From CAYVQA01 sp045119035 (GTDB lineage: Bacteria; Bacillota_I; Bacilli_A; ML615J-28; CAG-313), in the NCBI GenBank assembly GCA_045119035.1, contig JBGVCU010000039.1, forward strand, positions 1-64,000: a DNA stretch of 64,000 nucleotides. The letters run 5' to 3'. Below the pieces are notes generated by a model that was not told the origin of the DNA, did no database searches, and saw only the letters and a program-made list of their open reading frames with translations. Each line of letters starts with the position of its first letter. Within the stretch, counting starts at the first letter, position 1. Positions 44,200-53,502 of the stretch are shown here, piece after piece. The position numbers and the translations under genes were made by a program.

Positions 44200-47196
44200 A
44201 TGAAATTTGTTAAAAAATTAAGTTTATTTTTAGTTTTATTCATGGCTGTATTAGTTTTATTCGGTTGTGATACGCCAGGTACTGATGATCCTGGTAAAGA
44301 ACCTGGAGATCAACCAGGTGAAGATTTAGTTATTGAAATCAAAAATTTAAAAGAAATGTATGAATTCAATACAGGTGAAGCATTCTCTAAAGAAATTTTA
44401 CTTGCTGGTGTACAAGTTGTTGACCAAAATGGTAAATCTTATATGGAAAATGTTGAACTAGGTGGATTTAAAGCTATTCCGTTAAACGAAGATGGAACAT
44501 TAAAACAATCTGGTACTTTCCCATTAAGATTAGATGTTAAAATTGATGGAAATGCTGTTGCAACTGAAATGTTCAAAGTTAAAGTTAACTATGTTGCTCC
44601 TATTACTGATGATATCATCGTTAATGGTGATTTTGCAAGTGGTACAAGAGATCCATTTGCTATTGGTGCTAACGAAGGTGGAACTGGTACACTTACTGTT
44701 GTTGATGAAGAATTAAAATTAACAATTGATAGTGTTGGATGGACTGCTCCATTCCCTCGTATTGACTACGTTGGAATCGCACTTGAAGATGGTAAATATT
44801 ATGAAGTTCAATTTGATGCAAGAGCATCTGTTGCTCGTGATATCCATGTTCAATTAGGTCAATTATTTGATGCTGCTCCTTGGTTTGCTGACTGCTTAAG
44901 AGAACAACAATACTTCAGTTTAACTACTGAAATGCAATCTTATAGCTTCCGTTTCCAAGCTGATGCTACAATGGCAGACTTAAGTCAAGTATCATTATTA
45001 TTTGCTCATGGAACACTTCCTAATGGACGTCCTTCTCATGCATGTGATGTTTATTATGATAATATTGCAATCGTTGAAGTTGATGGTTTAGGTGCTGACG
45101 TATCTGCTCCAACTATTCCAACTGCTGATATCGCATTCTTTGTTGGTAATGAAATCAACCTTAACTTAGCTGTTACTGATGATCAAGATAGAAACCCTGT
45201 TGTTACTCATAACGCATTAGAAGTTATTCCTAATGAAAATGGTATTGCTACAACTGCTGGTGAATATACAATTACAGTAAACGCTAAAGATGCTGCTGGA
45301 AATGAATCAAGTGCACAAATTAAAGTTGTTGTTAGCCCTGCTATCGTTGAAGGTGTTAACTTACTTCCTGCTTTAGATCCTACTTTATGGGAAATCTGGG
45401 GTGAATCTTGGATGACTATTGGTGGTGTTAAAGAAGGTAATGGAATGAAATTAACTTTAGCTGGTGATGCTGGTGAAGCTGGTGCTAACTACTATCAACA
45501 AGTGAAATATAGTGGTTTACCTCTTGAAGAAGGTAAAGTTTATACAATTAAAGTTACATTTACATCTTCTATTAGCCGTAAAGTTCAAGTTTTAGTTCAA
45601 AACGATCAATGGTGGAATACACACATGGATGAAATTATTACACTTGAAGCTGGTGTTCCATATGAATTTGAATATGCATTTGAAGCTGTAGCTCCTGCTC
45701 CAGTTGTATTATTTGGTATGATGTTTGGTAAAATTGATGGATCAGTATATCCTGATCAACATACTATTTTAATCAGTGAAGCTTCATTAGCTTTAGGTGG
45801 AGAAGTTAGTGATGAACCTGTAGATCCAACTCCTACTCCTACTGATGAAATCGAATTTGGTGATGAACCTGGTGTAGTTGCTAGTGGAGAAACTAAATGG
45901 GTTTACTGGAATGACCAAAACTGGGTTGGTTCAAACGTAACTGTTACAACTAAATCTTTAGTTGATGACGTATTAACTATTCAATATTCTATGACTGGAT
46001 CAAACTGGTTCGGTATGCAATTATTTAAAATGGATTCTGCAATCGCTCCTGGTGATTACACTGTATCAATGAAAATTAATGCAAGCGTTGCTTGTGAAAT
46101 TACTATTTTAGGTAAAGTTGTTTCATTAGTTGCTGGTGATAACGATGTTGAAATCCAAGCTAATGTTAAAGCTGGTTCTGCTACAATGTCAATTCAATTT
46201 GGTGTAAATGGTGGTGCTGTTTGTACTTGTGGTAAATTTGTCATTTCTGATTTAGCATATAGTGCTCCTGGTGCTCATGAACATAAAGCTTGTTCAATTT
46301 GCGGTTTATGTATTGATGCTAAATGTGATGGTGCTCAAGAAGTTAAATGTGCAGGTCACGCAGAAGTAACTACAACTATTATTGGATTTGGTGAAGGTGC
46401 TCCAATGGCTGCTGCTAACGAAACTAAATGGGCTTATTGGAATGACCAAAACTGGGTAGGTTCAAATGTTACTGTTTCTAAATCAGAATTAGTTGAAGGT
46501 GTTTTAACTATTTCTTACTCAATGACTGGATCAAACTGGTTCGGTATGCAATTATTCAGAGAAGATAAAGCAATCGCTAATGGTGCTTACACAGTTTCAT
46601 TAAAAATCAATGCAAGTGTTGCATGTGAAGTAACTATTTGTGGTAACGTTGTTTCTTTAGTTGCTGGTGATAATGAAGTTAGTGTTCAATATACAGTTGT
46701 TGAAGATACTCCTTCATTTGATATGCAATTTGGTGTAAATGGTGGTGCTGTTTGTACTGGTGGTACATTTGTTATTTCTGATTTAACATATAGTGCTCCT
46801 CAAGAACCTACTGAACCTGAAACTCCTGTTGTTCCTGAAACTCCAGTTGTTCCTGGTGATGCACAACCAATCGCAATTGACAGTACTAAAACTAAAGTTG
46901 AAGGTGCTGGAATCCATATTTATTTAGCAGATAAACCTGGATTAACAATTGATGATTTTACAATTACTGTTGTATCATTTGAATCAACACAATTTGCTGG
47001 ATACAAAGATCAACTTATTGGTGCAACTTCAAAAGTTCACTATATTGCTGGTGAAGGTTGGTTATTTAGTACAATCGCAGCTGGTTTCCCTAATGATGGT
47101 GATCAAGTAATGGTTGTTAATGTTTCTTACGTATTAAATGGTGTAACTTATTCACAAAATCTTAAATTTGTAAGTAACGCGTATGTAGCTGAATAA
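44200..47196 (+). CDS. Surface lipoprotein with tandem carbohydrate-binding-like modules (998 aa)
   Basis: Lipobox VLFGC, then a Gly/Pro/Asp linker (TPGTDDPGKEPGDQPGED). Modules: Ig-like (about 45-130), CBM4/9-like sandwich (about 145-295), DUF5011-like (about 300-385), a second CBM-like sandwich (about 388-540) and then a duplicated module of about 125 residues (about 563-690 and 740-865). The two copies of that module share TKW-x-YWNDQNWVGSNVTV and SMTGSNWFGMQLF. A Cys/His-rich linker (HEHKACSICGLCIDAKC) lies between them, and a Pro-Glu-Thr repeat precedes a C-terminal domain. No catalytic motif is visible. It is probably a glycan-binding surface protein that captures substrate. Confidence 0.78.
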   Translation: MKFVKKLSLFLVLFMAVLVLFGCDTPGTDDPGKEPGDQPGEDLVIEIKNLKEMYEFNTGEAFSKEILLAGVQVVDQNGKSYMENVELGGFKAIPLNEDGTLKQSGTFPLRLDVKIDGNAVATEMFKVKVNYVAPITDDIIVNGDFASGTRDPFAIGANEGGTGTLTVVDEELKLTIDSVGWTAPFPRIDYVGIALEDGKYYEVQFDARASVARDIHVQLGQLFDAAPWFADCLREQQYFSLTTEMQSYSFRFQADATMADLSQVSLLFAHGTLPNGRPSHACDVYYDNIAIVEVDGLGADVSAPTIPTADIAFFVGNEINLNLAVTDDQDRNPVVTHNALEVIPNENGIATTAGEYTITVNAKDAAGNESSAQIKVVVSPAIVEGVNLLPALDPTLWEIWGESWMTIGGVKEGNGMKLTLAGDAGEAGANYYQQVKYSGLPLEEGKVYTIKVTFTSSISRKVQVLVQNDQWWNTHMDEIITLEAGVPYEFEYAFEAVAPAPVVLFGMMFGKIDGSVYPDQHTILISEASLALGGEVSDEPVDPTPTPTDEIEFGDEPGVVASGETKWVYWNDQNWVGSNVTVTTKSLVDDVLTIQYSMTGSNWFGMQLFKMDSAIAPGDYTVSMKINASVACEITILGKVVSLVAGDNDVEIQANVKAGSATMSIQFGVNGGAVCTCGKFVISDLAYSAPGAHEHKACSICGLCIDAKCDGAQEVKCAGHAEVTTTIIGFGEGAPMAAANETKWAYWNDQNWVGSNVTVSKSELVEGVLTISYSMTGSNWFGMQLFREDKAIANGAYTVSLKINASVACEVTICGNVVSLVAGDNEVSVQYTVVEDTPSFDMQFGVNGGAVCTGGTFVISDLTYSAPQEPTEPETPVVPETPVVPGDAQPIAIDSTKTKVEGAGIHIYLADKPGLTIDDFTITVVSFESTQFAGYKDQLIGATSKVHYIAGEGWLFSTIAAGFPNDGDQVMVVNVSYVLNGVTYSQNLKFVSNAYVAE
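45850..46800 (+). repeat. Intragenic duplicated module
   Basis: Module 1 (45850-46269) and module 2 (46380-46800) of the 998-aa lipoprotein are similar at DNA and protein level, for example AACTGGTTCGGTATGCAATT at 46004 and 46534, and GTAAATGGTGGTGCTGTTTG in both. This indicates a fairly recent tandem duplication within the gene. Confidence 0.8.
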
Positions 47197-47228
47197 TTAG
47201 TTTATTTATATAAATTATTGGTGAAATT

Positions 47229-48641
47229 ATGAAAAAATATTTAAGTTATATTTTACTATTAATATTTAGTTTAGTATTAGTAGGTTGTGGAACTCCAGGT
47301 ACTGATGATCCTGGTAAAGAACCTGGTGATAATCCAGGTGGTACTGTAAGTGGTAAAATTACTTTATCATATGCTTCTTGGGGTGATGCAAACCTTGATG
47401 CTTTACTAATTGCTGAGTTTGAAAAAACTCATCCAAATGTTAAAATTTATCGTGATGACAGTATTACTGGTACAGGTAATTCATTTACTGCAAACTTAGT
47501 TACTGCTGCTCAATCAGGTATCTTACCAGATGTATTTATTACTGATAATGTAATCAGTATGATTAGAAATGGTTTAGTAACTGATGTTGCTGAATATTGG
47601 GATGCTGATGAAGAAACTGATTTAATTTATCCAAATATTGCTCAAACAGCATTATATAGTGGTAAACGTTATGCTATTCCTTCATTCCAATTCATTAAAG
47701 GTATGTTAGTTAATAAAACTTTATTAGAACAAATTGGTGCTCCAATTCCTGAGTATGATTGGACATTTGAAGAATTTAAACAATACTGTATTGATTATGC
47801 AGGTAAAACTACTGTTCAATACGGTTCATATGATGTTCCTGTACAAGGTATTAACGGATTTGCTCCTAATGGTGGAGAAGGTACACTTGGATTTGAACAA
47901 GTAATGCCTGGTCAAGATTCAGATGTATTATTATATGATGCATATGATGGAACAAGCTATAAATATACTGATCCTCTATGGATTAAATATCGTGGTGAAA
48001 CTGATTACTTCTTTGATAATGGATTAGTTGAATCACTAACAGCTGAAGATAAAGCTGCTTACTTTGGTGCTGAAGATGCATATGCTTTTGAAAAAGGTGT
48101 AGTTATGTTCGGTATTGAAGGATCATGGAATGCAAGTAATGTTATTTCTAACATGGGAGCAAATGGACAAGAAGTTGATTTCTATCCATTCCCAGCTGGA
48201 GCTAAACATCAAATTCCTGTTATTTTAGATTACATCTGTGTATCAAGCCAAACACAACATCCAGAACTTGCATATGAATTTGCTAAATTCATGTCATATG
48301 GTAGAGAAGGATGGGCTGCAAGACTTGCTGCTACAAAAGAATTAAATCAAGTTATTAATGGATTCCCTGTATCAGATTATCCTGAAATTTGGGAAGAATT
48401 AAAAGAAGGTATAGACACTGAAACTTATGGTGGTGGTCTATTAGCTAATATCGAATTATTACCAAATGGTATTCCTGATGCTGATAAATGGATGCCTGGT
48501 TATGGTGAATTCTGGGTTTGGGTTGGAGAAAACGCTGAAACTTTAGGATTCTGGGACAAAACTCCTGATGAATTAGCTGGAATTTGGGAAGCTGAACTTG
48601 CTAATCAAATTGCTGCTGTTAAAGAAGAATTAGGACTTTAA
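47229..48641 (+). CDS. Sugar ABC transporter substrate-binding lipoprotein (470 aa)
   Basis: Lipobox VLVGC, then the same linker as the preceding gene (TPGTDDPGKEPGDNPGG). The mature part is a family-1 extracellular solute-binding protein: ITLSYASWGDANLDALLIAEFEK, the ILPDVFITDN motif and a typical C-terminal YEFAKFMSY segment. It binds oligosaccharides, here presumably beta-1,3-gluco-oligosaccharides, for one of the two permease pairs. A hairpin just after it may lower transcription of downstream genes. Confidence 0.9.
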   Translation: MKKYLSYILLLIFSLVLVGCGTPGTDDPGKEPGDNPGGTVSGKITLSYASWGDANLDALLIAEFEKTHPNVKIYRDDSITGTGNSFTANLVTAAQSGILPDVFITDNVISMIRNGLVTDVAEYWDADEETDLIYPNIAQTALYSGKRYAIPSFQFIKGMLVNKTLLEQIGAPIPEYDWTFEEFKQYCIDYAGKTTVQYGSYDVPVQGINGFAPNGGEGTLGFEQVMPGQDSDVLLYDAYDGTSYKYTDPLWIKYRGETDYFFDNGLVESLTAEDKAAYFGAEDAYAFEKGVVMFGIEGSWNASNVISNMGANGQEVDFYPFPAGAKHQIPVILDYICVSSQTQHPELAYEFAKFMSYGREGWAARLAATKELNQVINGFPVSDYPEIWEELKEGIDTETYGGGLLANIELLPNGIPDADKWMPGYGEFWVWVGENAETLGFWDKTPDELAGIWEAELANQIAAVKEELGL

Positions 48642-48650
48642 TTAAAATTA

Positions 48651-48682
48651 AAAGGGGTGGGCCTTCCCCACTCCTTTTTTAA
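48651..48682 (+). terminator. Intra-array terminator/attenuator
   Basis: AAAGGGGTGGG (48651-48661) pairs with CCCACTCCTTT (48667-48677) with one G-U pair, followed by T. It lies between the substrate-binding protein and the rest of the array. Such attenuators commonly allow more binding protein than permease to be made. Confidence 0.75.
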
Positions 48683-48699
48683 AAAACAAGAGGTGAATT

Positions 48700-51681
48700 A
48701 TGATCACAAGAACAAAAAAATATTTTATAATTTCTTTTATTTCATTCTTTGTTATATTAGGATTATATTTATTAATTTCAAATTTCAAATTTGATTTTTC
48801 TTTCTATGACAAAAGTTTTGACGAAGACATTATGCCTTTAGCATCTCAAAATGAAACTTCTGTCAATAAAGAAAATAGCTATACTCGTTATTTGTCTAAG
48901 TATAGTGAAAAGGAAGCTAAAAATGCTTATCAATATTTTGTTGCTGTTGATAATTTAGTAAGTGATAATACAATTTTAGATGAAACTAAATCATATGATT
49001 ATGGTAACAAAACAATTAAGTTAGAAAATAAACAATCTGTAACTTTTAACTTAGATGTTAAACAAAGTGGGTTGTATAATATATATGTAGATTATTATTT
49101 TTATGATAATTCAATTAATGATGTTGAAGCTAGTTTTAAAATAAATGATGAATATCCATATTATGAAGCAAAACAAGTTTTACTTAAAGCTAATTGGACT
49201 CCGCAAACAGAAAATTTCCAAATAGATCGCTATGGAAATCAAATAATTCCAAGTTCAAATAAAGAGTTTATTTGGTATCGTCATTCTGATGGATTTGGTG
49301 AATTAAGCGATGGAAGTAGACTTTATAATGAAACATTTAAAGGATTCTTTAAAAAAGGAATTAATTCATTTACATTAGAAATTAAGAGTGGAACAATTAT
49401 TATTGGTGGAATAACACTTACTTCAACTAAAGAAGTATATGACTATAATACATATTCAAATTATTATAAAGATAATAAAATTATTAAAGATTTAGAAATT
49501 ATTGAACCTGAATTTATCACAACAAAAAATGATATTTCTGTTAGAATTTCTTCAGATAGTAATCCAAAATCTACACCTTATAGTACAAGATATAAGAAAC
49601 TTAATAATGTTTATATGAATTCATGGAATAAAAATAATCAAAGTTTATCTTGGGATTTTGTTGTTGAAGAAAGTGGTTTATATAATTTATCTTTTAAATT
49701 TTTACAAACAACTTTAGTAGATTTACCAATTTATCGTAATATTTATATTGATGGTGAACTTCCATTTAGTGAAGCAAAGAATTATCCATTCTATTATGGT
49801 AAAAAATGGCAAAATCAAAATATGACAGTTGATGGTGAAAAAGCCTATATCTATTTAGAAAAAGGAACTCATACATTAACAATGAAATCAAGTATTGATC
49901 CATATAGATCAATTATTGAAGAATTAAGTAAAATAATGAGTGAAATGAGTGATATTTCACTTCAAATTAAAGCCTTAACAAATGGGCAAACTGATGAATA
50001 TCGTGATTGGAATATTACTCAATATATTCCAAGTTTAGAACAAAATATTGAAGGTTGGATTGTAAGACTTTCATATGTTATTAATTATGGTAATCAATTT
50101 ACTGATGAAAAAAATGGATCAAGTGAATTTTCAAATTTAAAACTTGCACAAAATAAACTTAAAAAACTTCTTGATGATGTAGATCAAATTCCAAATAAAA
50201 TGAGTGAATTTACTGATGGTGATGCTTCTGTTTCTACTTATATTGGAAATGTAATGTTAAAATTTTATGATACTCCACTTGGACTTGAAAAAATCTATTT
50301 AGGAGATAGTAAACTTCCTAAAGCAAACGCTAATATTTTTATTAAAACTTGGGAAGGTATTAAAAAATTCTTCTTATCGTTCTTTAGTAGTGATTATAAT
50401 TCAACTAGTACAAGTGATGATACTTTAGAAGTTTGGGTAAGAAGAAGTAGACAATATATTGAAGTTATGCAAATGATGGCAGATGAAGCGGGAATTGATG
50501 TTAAATTCTCAATTATGCCTGATCAAAATAAATTAGTTTTAGCTAATGCTACAGGAGATTTACCTGATGTTGCAATGGGTATTGATAACTGGATTCCATA
50601 TGATTTAGCATTACGTGGAATTACAGTAGATTTAAGGGATTATGAGGGATATGAAGAAATAGTTTCAAAAATTACACCTGGAGCAATGATTCCTTATGTT
50701 TATGAAACAGGTGTTTATGGTATTCCAGAAAGCCAAGATTTCTGGGTTCAATTTTACCGTACAGATATTTTATCAAATTTAGGAATTGAAATTCCTAAAA
50801 CATGGGATGAAGTATTAGGAATATTACCGAAACTTCAAAGATATGGTTTAAATTATTATGAACCAATTTCATTATATACAGGTCTTCGTCCATTTGTTGC
50901 AACACTTCCATTTTTCTACCAATGGGGTGGAAGTTTATATAGTGAAGATGGAATGACTACAACGCTTAATGAAGAACAAAATATTAAAGCTTTAAAATTT
51001 ATGACAGATCTTTATACAATTTATAATATTGATAAAGAAGTAACAAGTTTTTATAATTATTTTAGAAATGGTACACTTCCAATTGGAATTGCCAATGCTG
51101 GAACATATTTACAATTACTAGTTGCTGCTCCTGAAATAAAAGGAAATTGGGATATTGCAATTCATCCAGGTTATGAAAACGAAGATGGTTCAATTAATCA
51201 CTATGCAACAGCTAGTAGCCAAGGACTTACAATGTTTAAGTCAAGTGATAAAAAAGAAGAGGCGTGGGATTTTATTGAGTGGTGGATGTCAACTCCTACT
51301 CAAGAAACATTTATTTCAAAATTATACAGTATGTATGGAGAAGCATATCTTTGGTTTTCTGCAAACAGAGAAGCATTCATGAGTTTACCTATTACAACTG
51401 AACACAAAGAATTAATTATTGAACAATTAGATTATGCAATTGAAGTTTCAAGAATTCCTGCTGCATATGTAATTGAACAAACTATCAGTGATGCATTCGT
51501 ACAAGTAGTATTTAGTGGTACAAATGTACGTATTGCACTTGATAATGCTGTTATTGTATCGAACAGAGAAATAGAACGTAAGATGGAAGAATTTGGTTAT
51601 ATGAAAGATGGTAAGAAAGTTAAAGACTATTTAGTACCAACTATCTATAATATCAAAGACTGGCTTACAGAAAGGAAGTAG
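48700..51681 (+). CDS. Membrane-anchored fusion of carbohydrate-binding-like domains and a solute-binding domain (993 aa)
   Basis: An N-terminal transmembrane anchor (about residues 8-26) with no lipobox. Two jelly-roll-type domains follow (about 60-245 and 280-415; both contain SGLYN-(I/L), typical of CBM6/35-like folds), then a helical spacer (about 405-520) and a complete family-1 solute-binding domain (about 575-985: EVWVRRSRQYIEVMQMM, DLPDVAMG, ETGVYGIPESQDFWVQFYR). It probably holds polymeric or long glycans and passes oligosaccharides to the permeases encoded next. Large proteins of this kind occur beside permeases in other Bacillota. Confidence 0.82.
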   Translation: MITRTKKYFIISFISFFVILGLYLLISNFKFDFSFYDKSFDEDIMPLASQNETSVNKENSYTRYLSKYSEKEAKNAYQYFVAVDNLVSDNTILDETKSYDYGNKTIKLENKQSVTFNLDVKQSGLYNIYVDYYFYDNSINDVEASFKINDEYPYYEAKQVLLKANWTPQTENFQIDRYGNQIIPSSNKEFIWYRHSDGFGELSDGSRLYNETFKGFFKKGINSFTLEIKSGTIIIGGITLTSTKEVYDYNTYSNYYKDNKIIKDLEIIEPEFITTKNDISVRISSDSNPKSTPYSTRYKKLNNVYMNSWNKNNQSLSWDFVVEESGLYNLSFKFLQTTLVDLPIYRNIYIDGELPFSEAKNYPFYYGKKWQNQNMTVDGEKAYIYLEKGTHTLTMKSSIDPYRSIIEELSKIMSEMSDISLQIKALTNGQTDEYRDWNITQYIPSLEQNIEGWIVRLSYVINYGNQFTDEKNGSSEFSNLKLAQNKLKKLLDDVDQIPNKMSEFTDGDASVSTYIGNVMLKFYDTPLGLEKIYLGDSKLPKANANIFIKTWEGIKKFFLSFFSSDYNSTSTSDDTLEVWVRRSRQYIEVMQMMADEAGIDVKFSIMPDQNKLVLANATGDLPDVAMGIDNWIPYDLALRGITVDLRDYEGYEEIVSKITPGAMIPYVYETGVYGIPESQDFWVQFYRTDILSNLGIEIPKTWDEVLGILPKLQRYGLNYYEPISLYTGLRPFVATLPFFYQWGGSLYSEDGMTTTLNEEQNIKALKFMTDLYTIYNIDKEVTSFYNYFRNGTLPIGIANAGTYLQLLVAAPEIKGNWDIAIHPGYENEDGSINHYATASSQGLTMFKSSDKKEEAWDFIEWWMSTPTQETFISKLYSMYGEAYLWFSANREAFMSLPITTEHKELIIEQLDYAIEVSRIPAAYVIEQTISDAFVQVVFSGTNVRIALDNAVIVSNREIERKMEEFGYMKDGKKVKDYLVPTIYNIKDWLTERK

Positions 51682-51684
51682 TGT

Positions 51685-52608
51685 ATGGAACAAACTGTTA
51701 AAGTAAAAAAAGTTAAAACAAATAAACAGATTGAACAAAGAAATGCTTATATCTTTTTATCTCCATATATTCTTTTATTCTGTATTTTTATTATAATTCC
51801 TATTGTTATTGCAATTTCACTATCATTTACATTATTTGATAGTGTAAACTTTCCAACATTTAATGGGGTAGATAATTATATCTATTTATTTACAAGAGAT
51901 TCTATTTTTATGCAATATGTTTTACCAAATACAATTAAATATGCATTAATTGTAGGCCCTGGTGGATATATGTTATCATTCTTTTTAGCTTGGTGTTTAG
52001 CACAAATTCCACATATTCCAAGAACTGTTATCGCTATTATATTATATACTCCATCAATGACAATGGGTGTTGCTATGGCAGTTTTATGGAGAGTAATTTT
52101 TTCTGGAAATGAAGCTGGTTATTTAAATAATGCCTTACTTACAATCGGTTTAATAAAAGAACCAATTCAATGGCTTGCTGAACCGAAATATATTTTACCA
52201 ATTATGATTATTGTTGCTTTATGGGGAGCCAATGGTGTTGGATTCTTAGGAATGTTATCTGGAGTTTTAAACATTAATCCTGAAGTATATGAAGCAGCTT
52301 ATATCGATGGAATGAAAAATAGATTCCAAGAAATTTTCTATATTACAATTCCAATGATGAAACCGCAAATGTTATTTGGTGCAGTTATGGCAATTGTAGG
52401 TACATTTAATAGTGGAGCTATTGGGGTTCAGTTAACTGGATCTAACCCTACTCCACAATATGCTGGTCAATTAATTGTAAACCATATTGATTATTATGGA
52501 TTTACAAAATGGGAAATGGGTTATGCAGCTGCTGTATCTGTTGTCCTATTATTAATTATTATGTTATTTTCTAAATTAGCTTATAAGCTATTTGGAACTA
52601 ATGATTAG
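51685..52608 (+). CDS. Sugar ABC transporter permease, MalF-type (pair 1)
   Basis: Six transmembrane segments in 307 aa. The EAA loop that contacts the ATPase reads [25 protein letters not shown] (about residues 203-227). The start is 3 bases after the 993-aa protein gene, so that protein is its likely partner. The N-terminus is charged ([15 protein letters not shown]). Confidence 0.92.
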   Translation: MEQTVKVKKVKTNKQIEQRNAYIFLSPYILLFCIFIIIPIVIAISLSFTLFDSVNFPTFNGVDNYIYLFTRDSIFMQYVLPNTIKYALIVGPGGYMLSFFLAWCLAQIPHIPRTVIAIILYTPSMTMGVAMAVLWRVIFSGNEAGYLNNALLTIGLIKEPIQWLAEPKYILPIMIIVALWGANGVGFLGMLSGVLNINPEVYEAAYIDGMKNRFQEIFYITIPMMKPQMLFGAVMAIVGTFNSGAIGVQLTGSNPTPQYAGQLIVNHIDYYGFTKWEMGYAAAVSVVLLLIIMLFSKLAYKLFGTND

Positions 52609-52618
52609 GAGGTACTTT

Positions 52619-53494
52619 ATGTCAAGTTTTCAAGGTACTAAAATAAATCCTAAAAAGTTCCATAAGAGTCAAATTAAATTCTTTGTTATTTTAATTCCAA
52701 TGGCAATTTTAATGGCTCTACCAATTTTATTTATTTTCTCACATGCGTTAAAACCAACTAGTGAACTATTTGAGTGGCCTCCTAGATTTATACCTAGAAA
52801 TCCTACTTTAGATAATTTTACTAATCTTTTTAACCAAACAGCAGAATCAACAATTCCTTTTTCAAGATATGTTGCAAATAGTGTTTTTGTAACTATTGTT
52901 GGTGTTGTACTTACTATTATTATTACAACTATTTCTGCTTTTGCTTTATCAAAATTAAAATTTAAAGGAAAAGATACTTTATTTAATATTAATCAGTATG
53001 CATTAATGTTTGTTGGAACAGCAGTCGCAATACCAAGATATATTACAATCTCAACACTTGGTTTAACTGATACAATGATTGTTCATATTTTACCGCTTCT
53101 TGCACTTCCTGTTGGACTTTTCCTTGTTAAACAATTTATTGATCAAATTCCAAATGAATTAATTGAAGCATCAAAACTTGATGGTGCAACAGATTTCCAA
53201 GTATATACAAGAGTAATTATTCCAATAATTAAACCTGCTATAGCTACTGTTGCAATTCTTGCTTTCCAAACATTCTGGAACAATGTTGAAACATCTAATT
53301 TATTTATTAACGATGAACAATATCGTACACTTGCATTCTATTTATCAACACTAACATCTGGTGTCGGAAATACCGTTGCAGGTCAAGGAATGGCAGCAGC
53401 AGCCTCACTACTTATGTTTGTGCCTAATTTAGTATTCTTTGTTATTGTACAAAGTAAAGTTATGGATACAATGGCACATTCAGGAATTAAATAG
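52619..53494 (+). CDS. Sugar ABC transporter permease, MalG-type (pair 1)
   Basis: Six transmembrane segments and an EAA loop reading EASKLDGATDFQVYTRVIIP. I chose the ATG at 52619 (MSSFQGTK), correctly spaced after TTAGGAGGT (52606-52614); the ATG at 52592 lies upstream of that site and inside the previous gene. The 291 aa length fits MalG-type subunits. Forms the heterodimer with the protein at 51685. Confidence 0.92.
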   Translation: MSSFQGTKINPKKFHKSQIKFFVILIPMAILMALPILFIFSHALKPTSELFEWPPRFIPRNPTLDNFTNLFNQTAESTIPFSRYVANSVFVTIVGVVLTIIITTISAFALSKLKFKGKDTLFNINQYALMFVGTAVAIPRYITISTLGLTDTMIVHILPLLALPVGLFLVKQFIDQIPNELIEASKLDGATDFQVYTRVIIPIIKPAIATVAILAFQTFWNNVETSNLFINDEQYRTLAFYLSTLTSGVGNTVAGQGMAAAASLLMFVPNLVFFVIVQSKVMDTMAHSGIK

Positions 53495-53502
53495 GTGATA
53501 AT

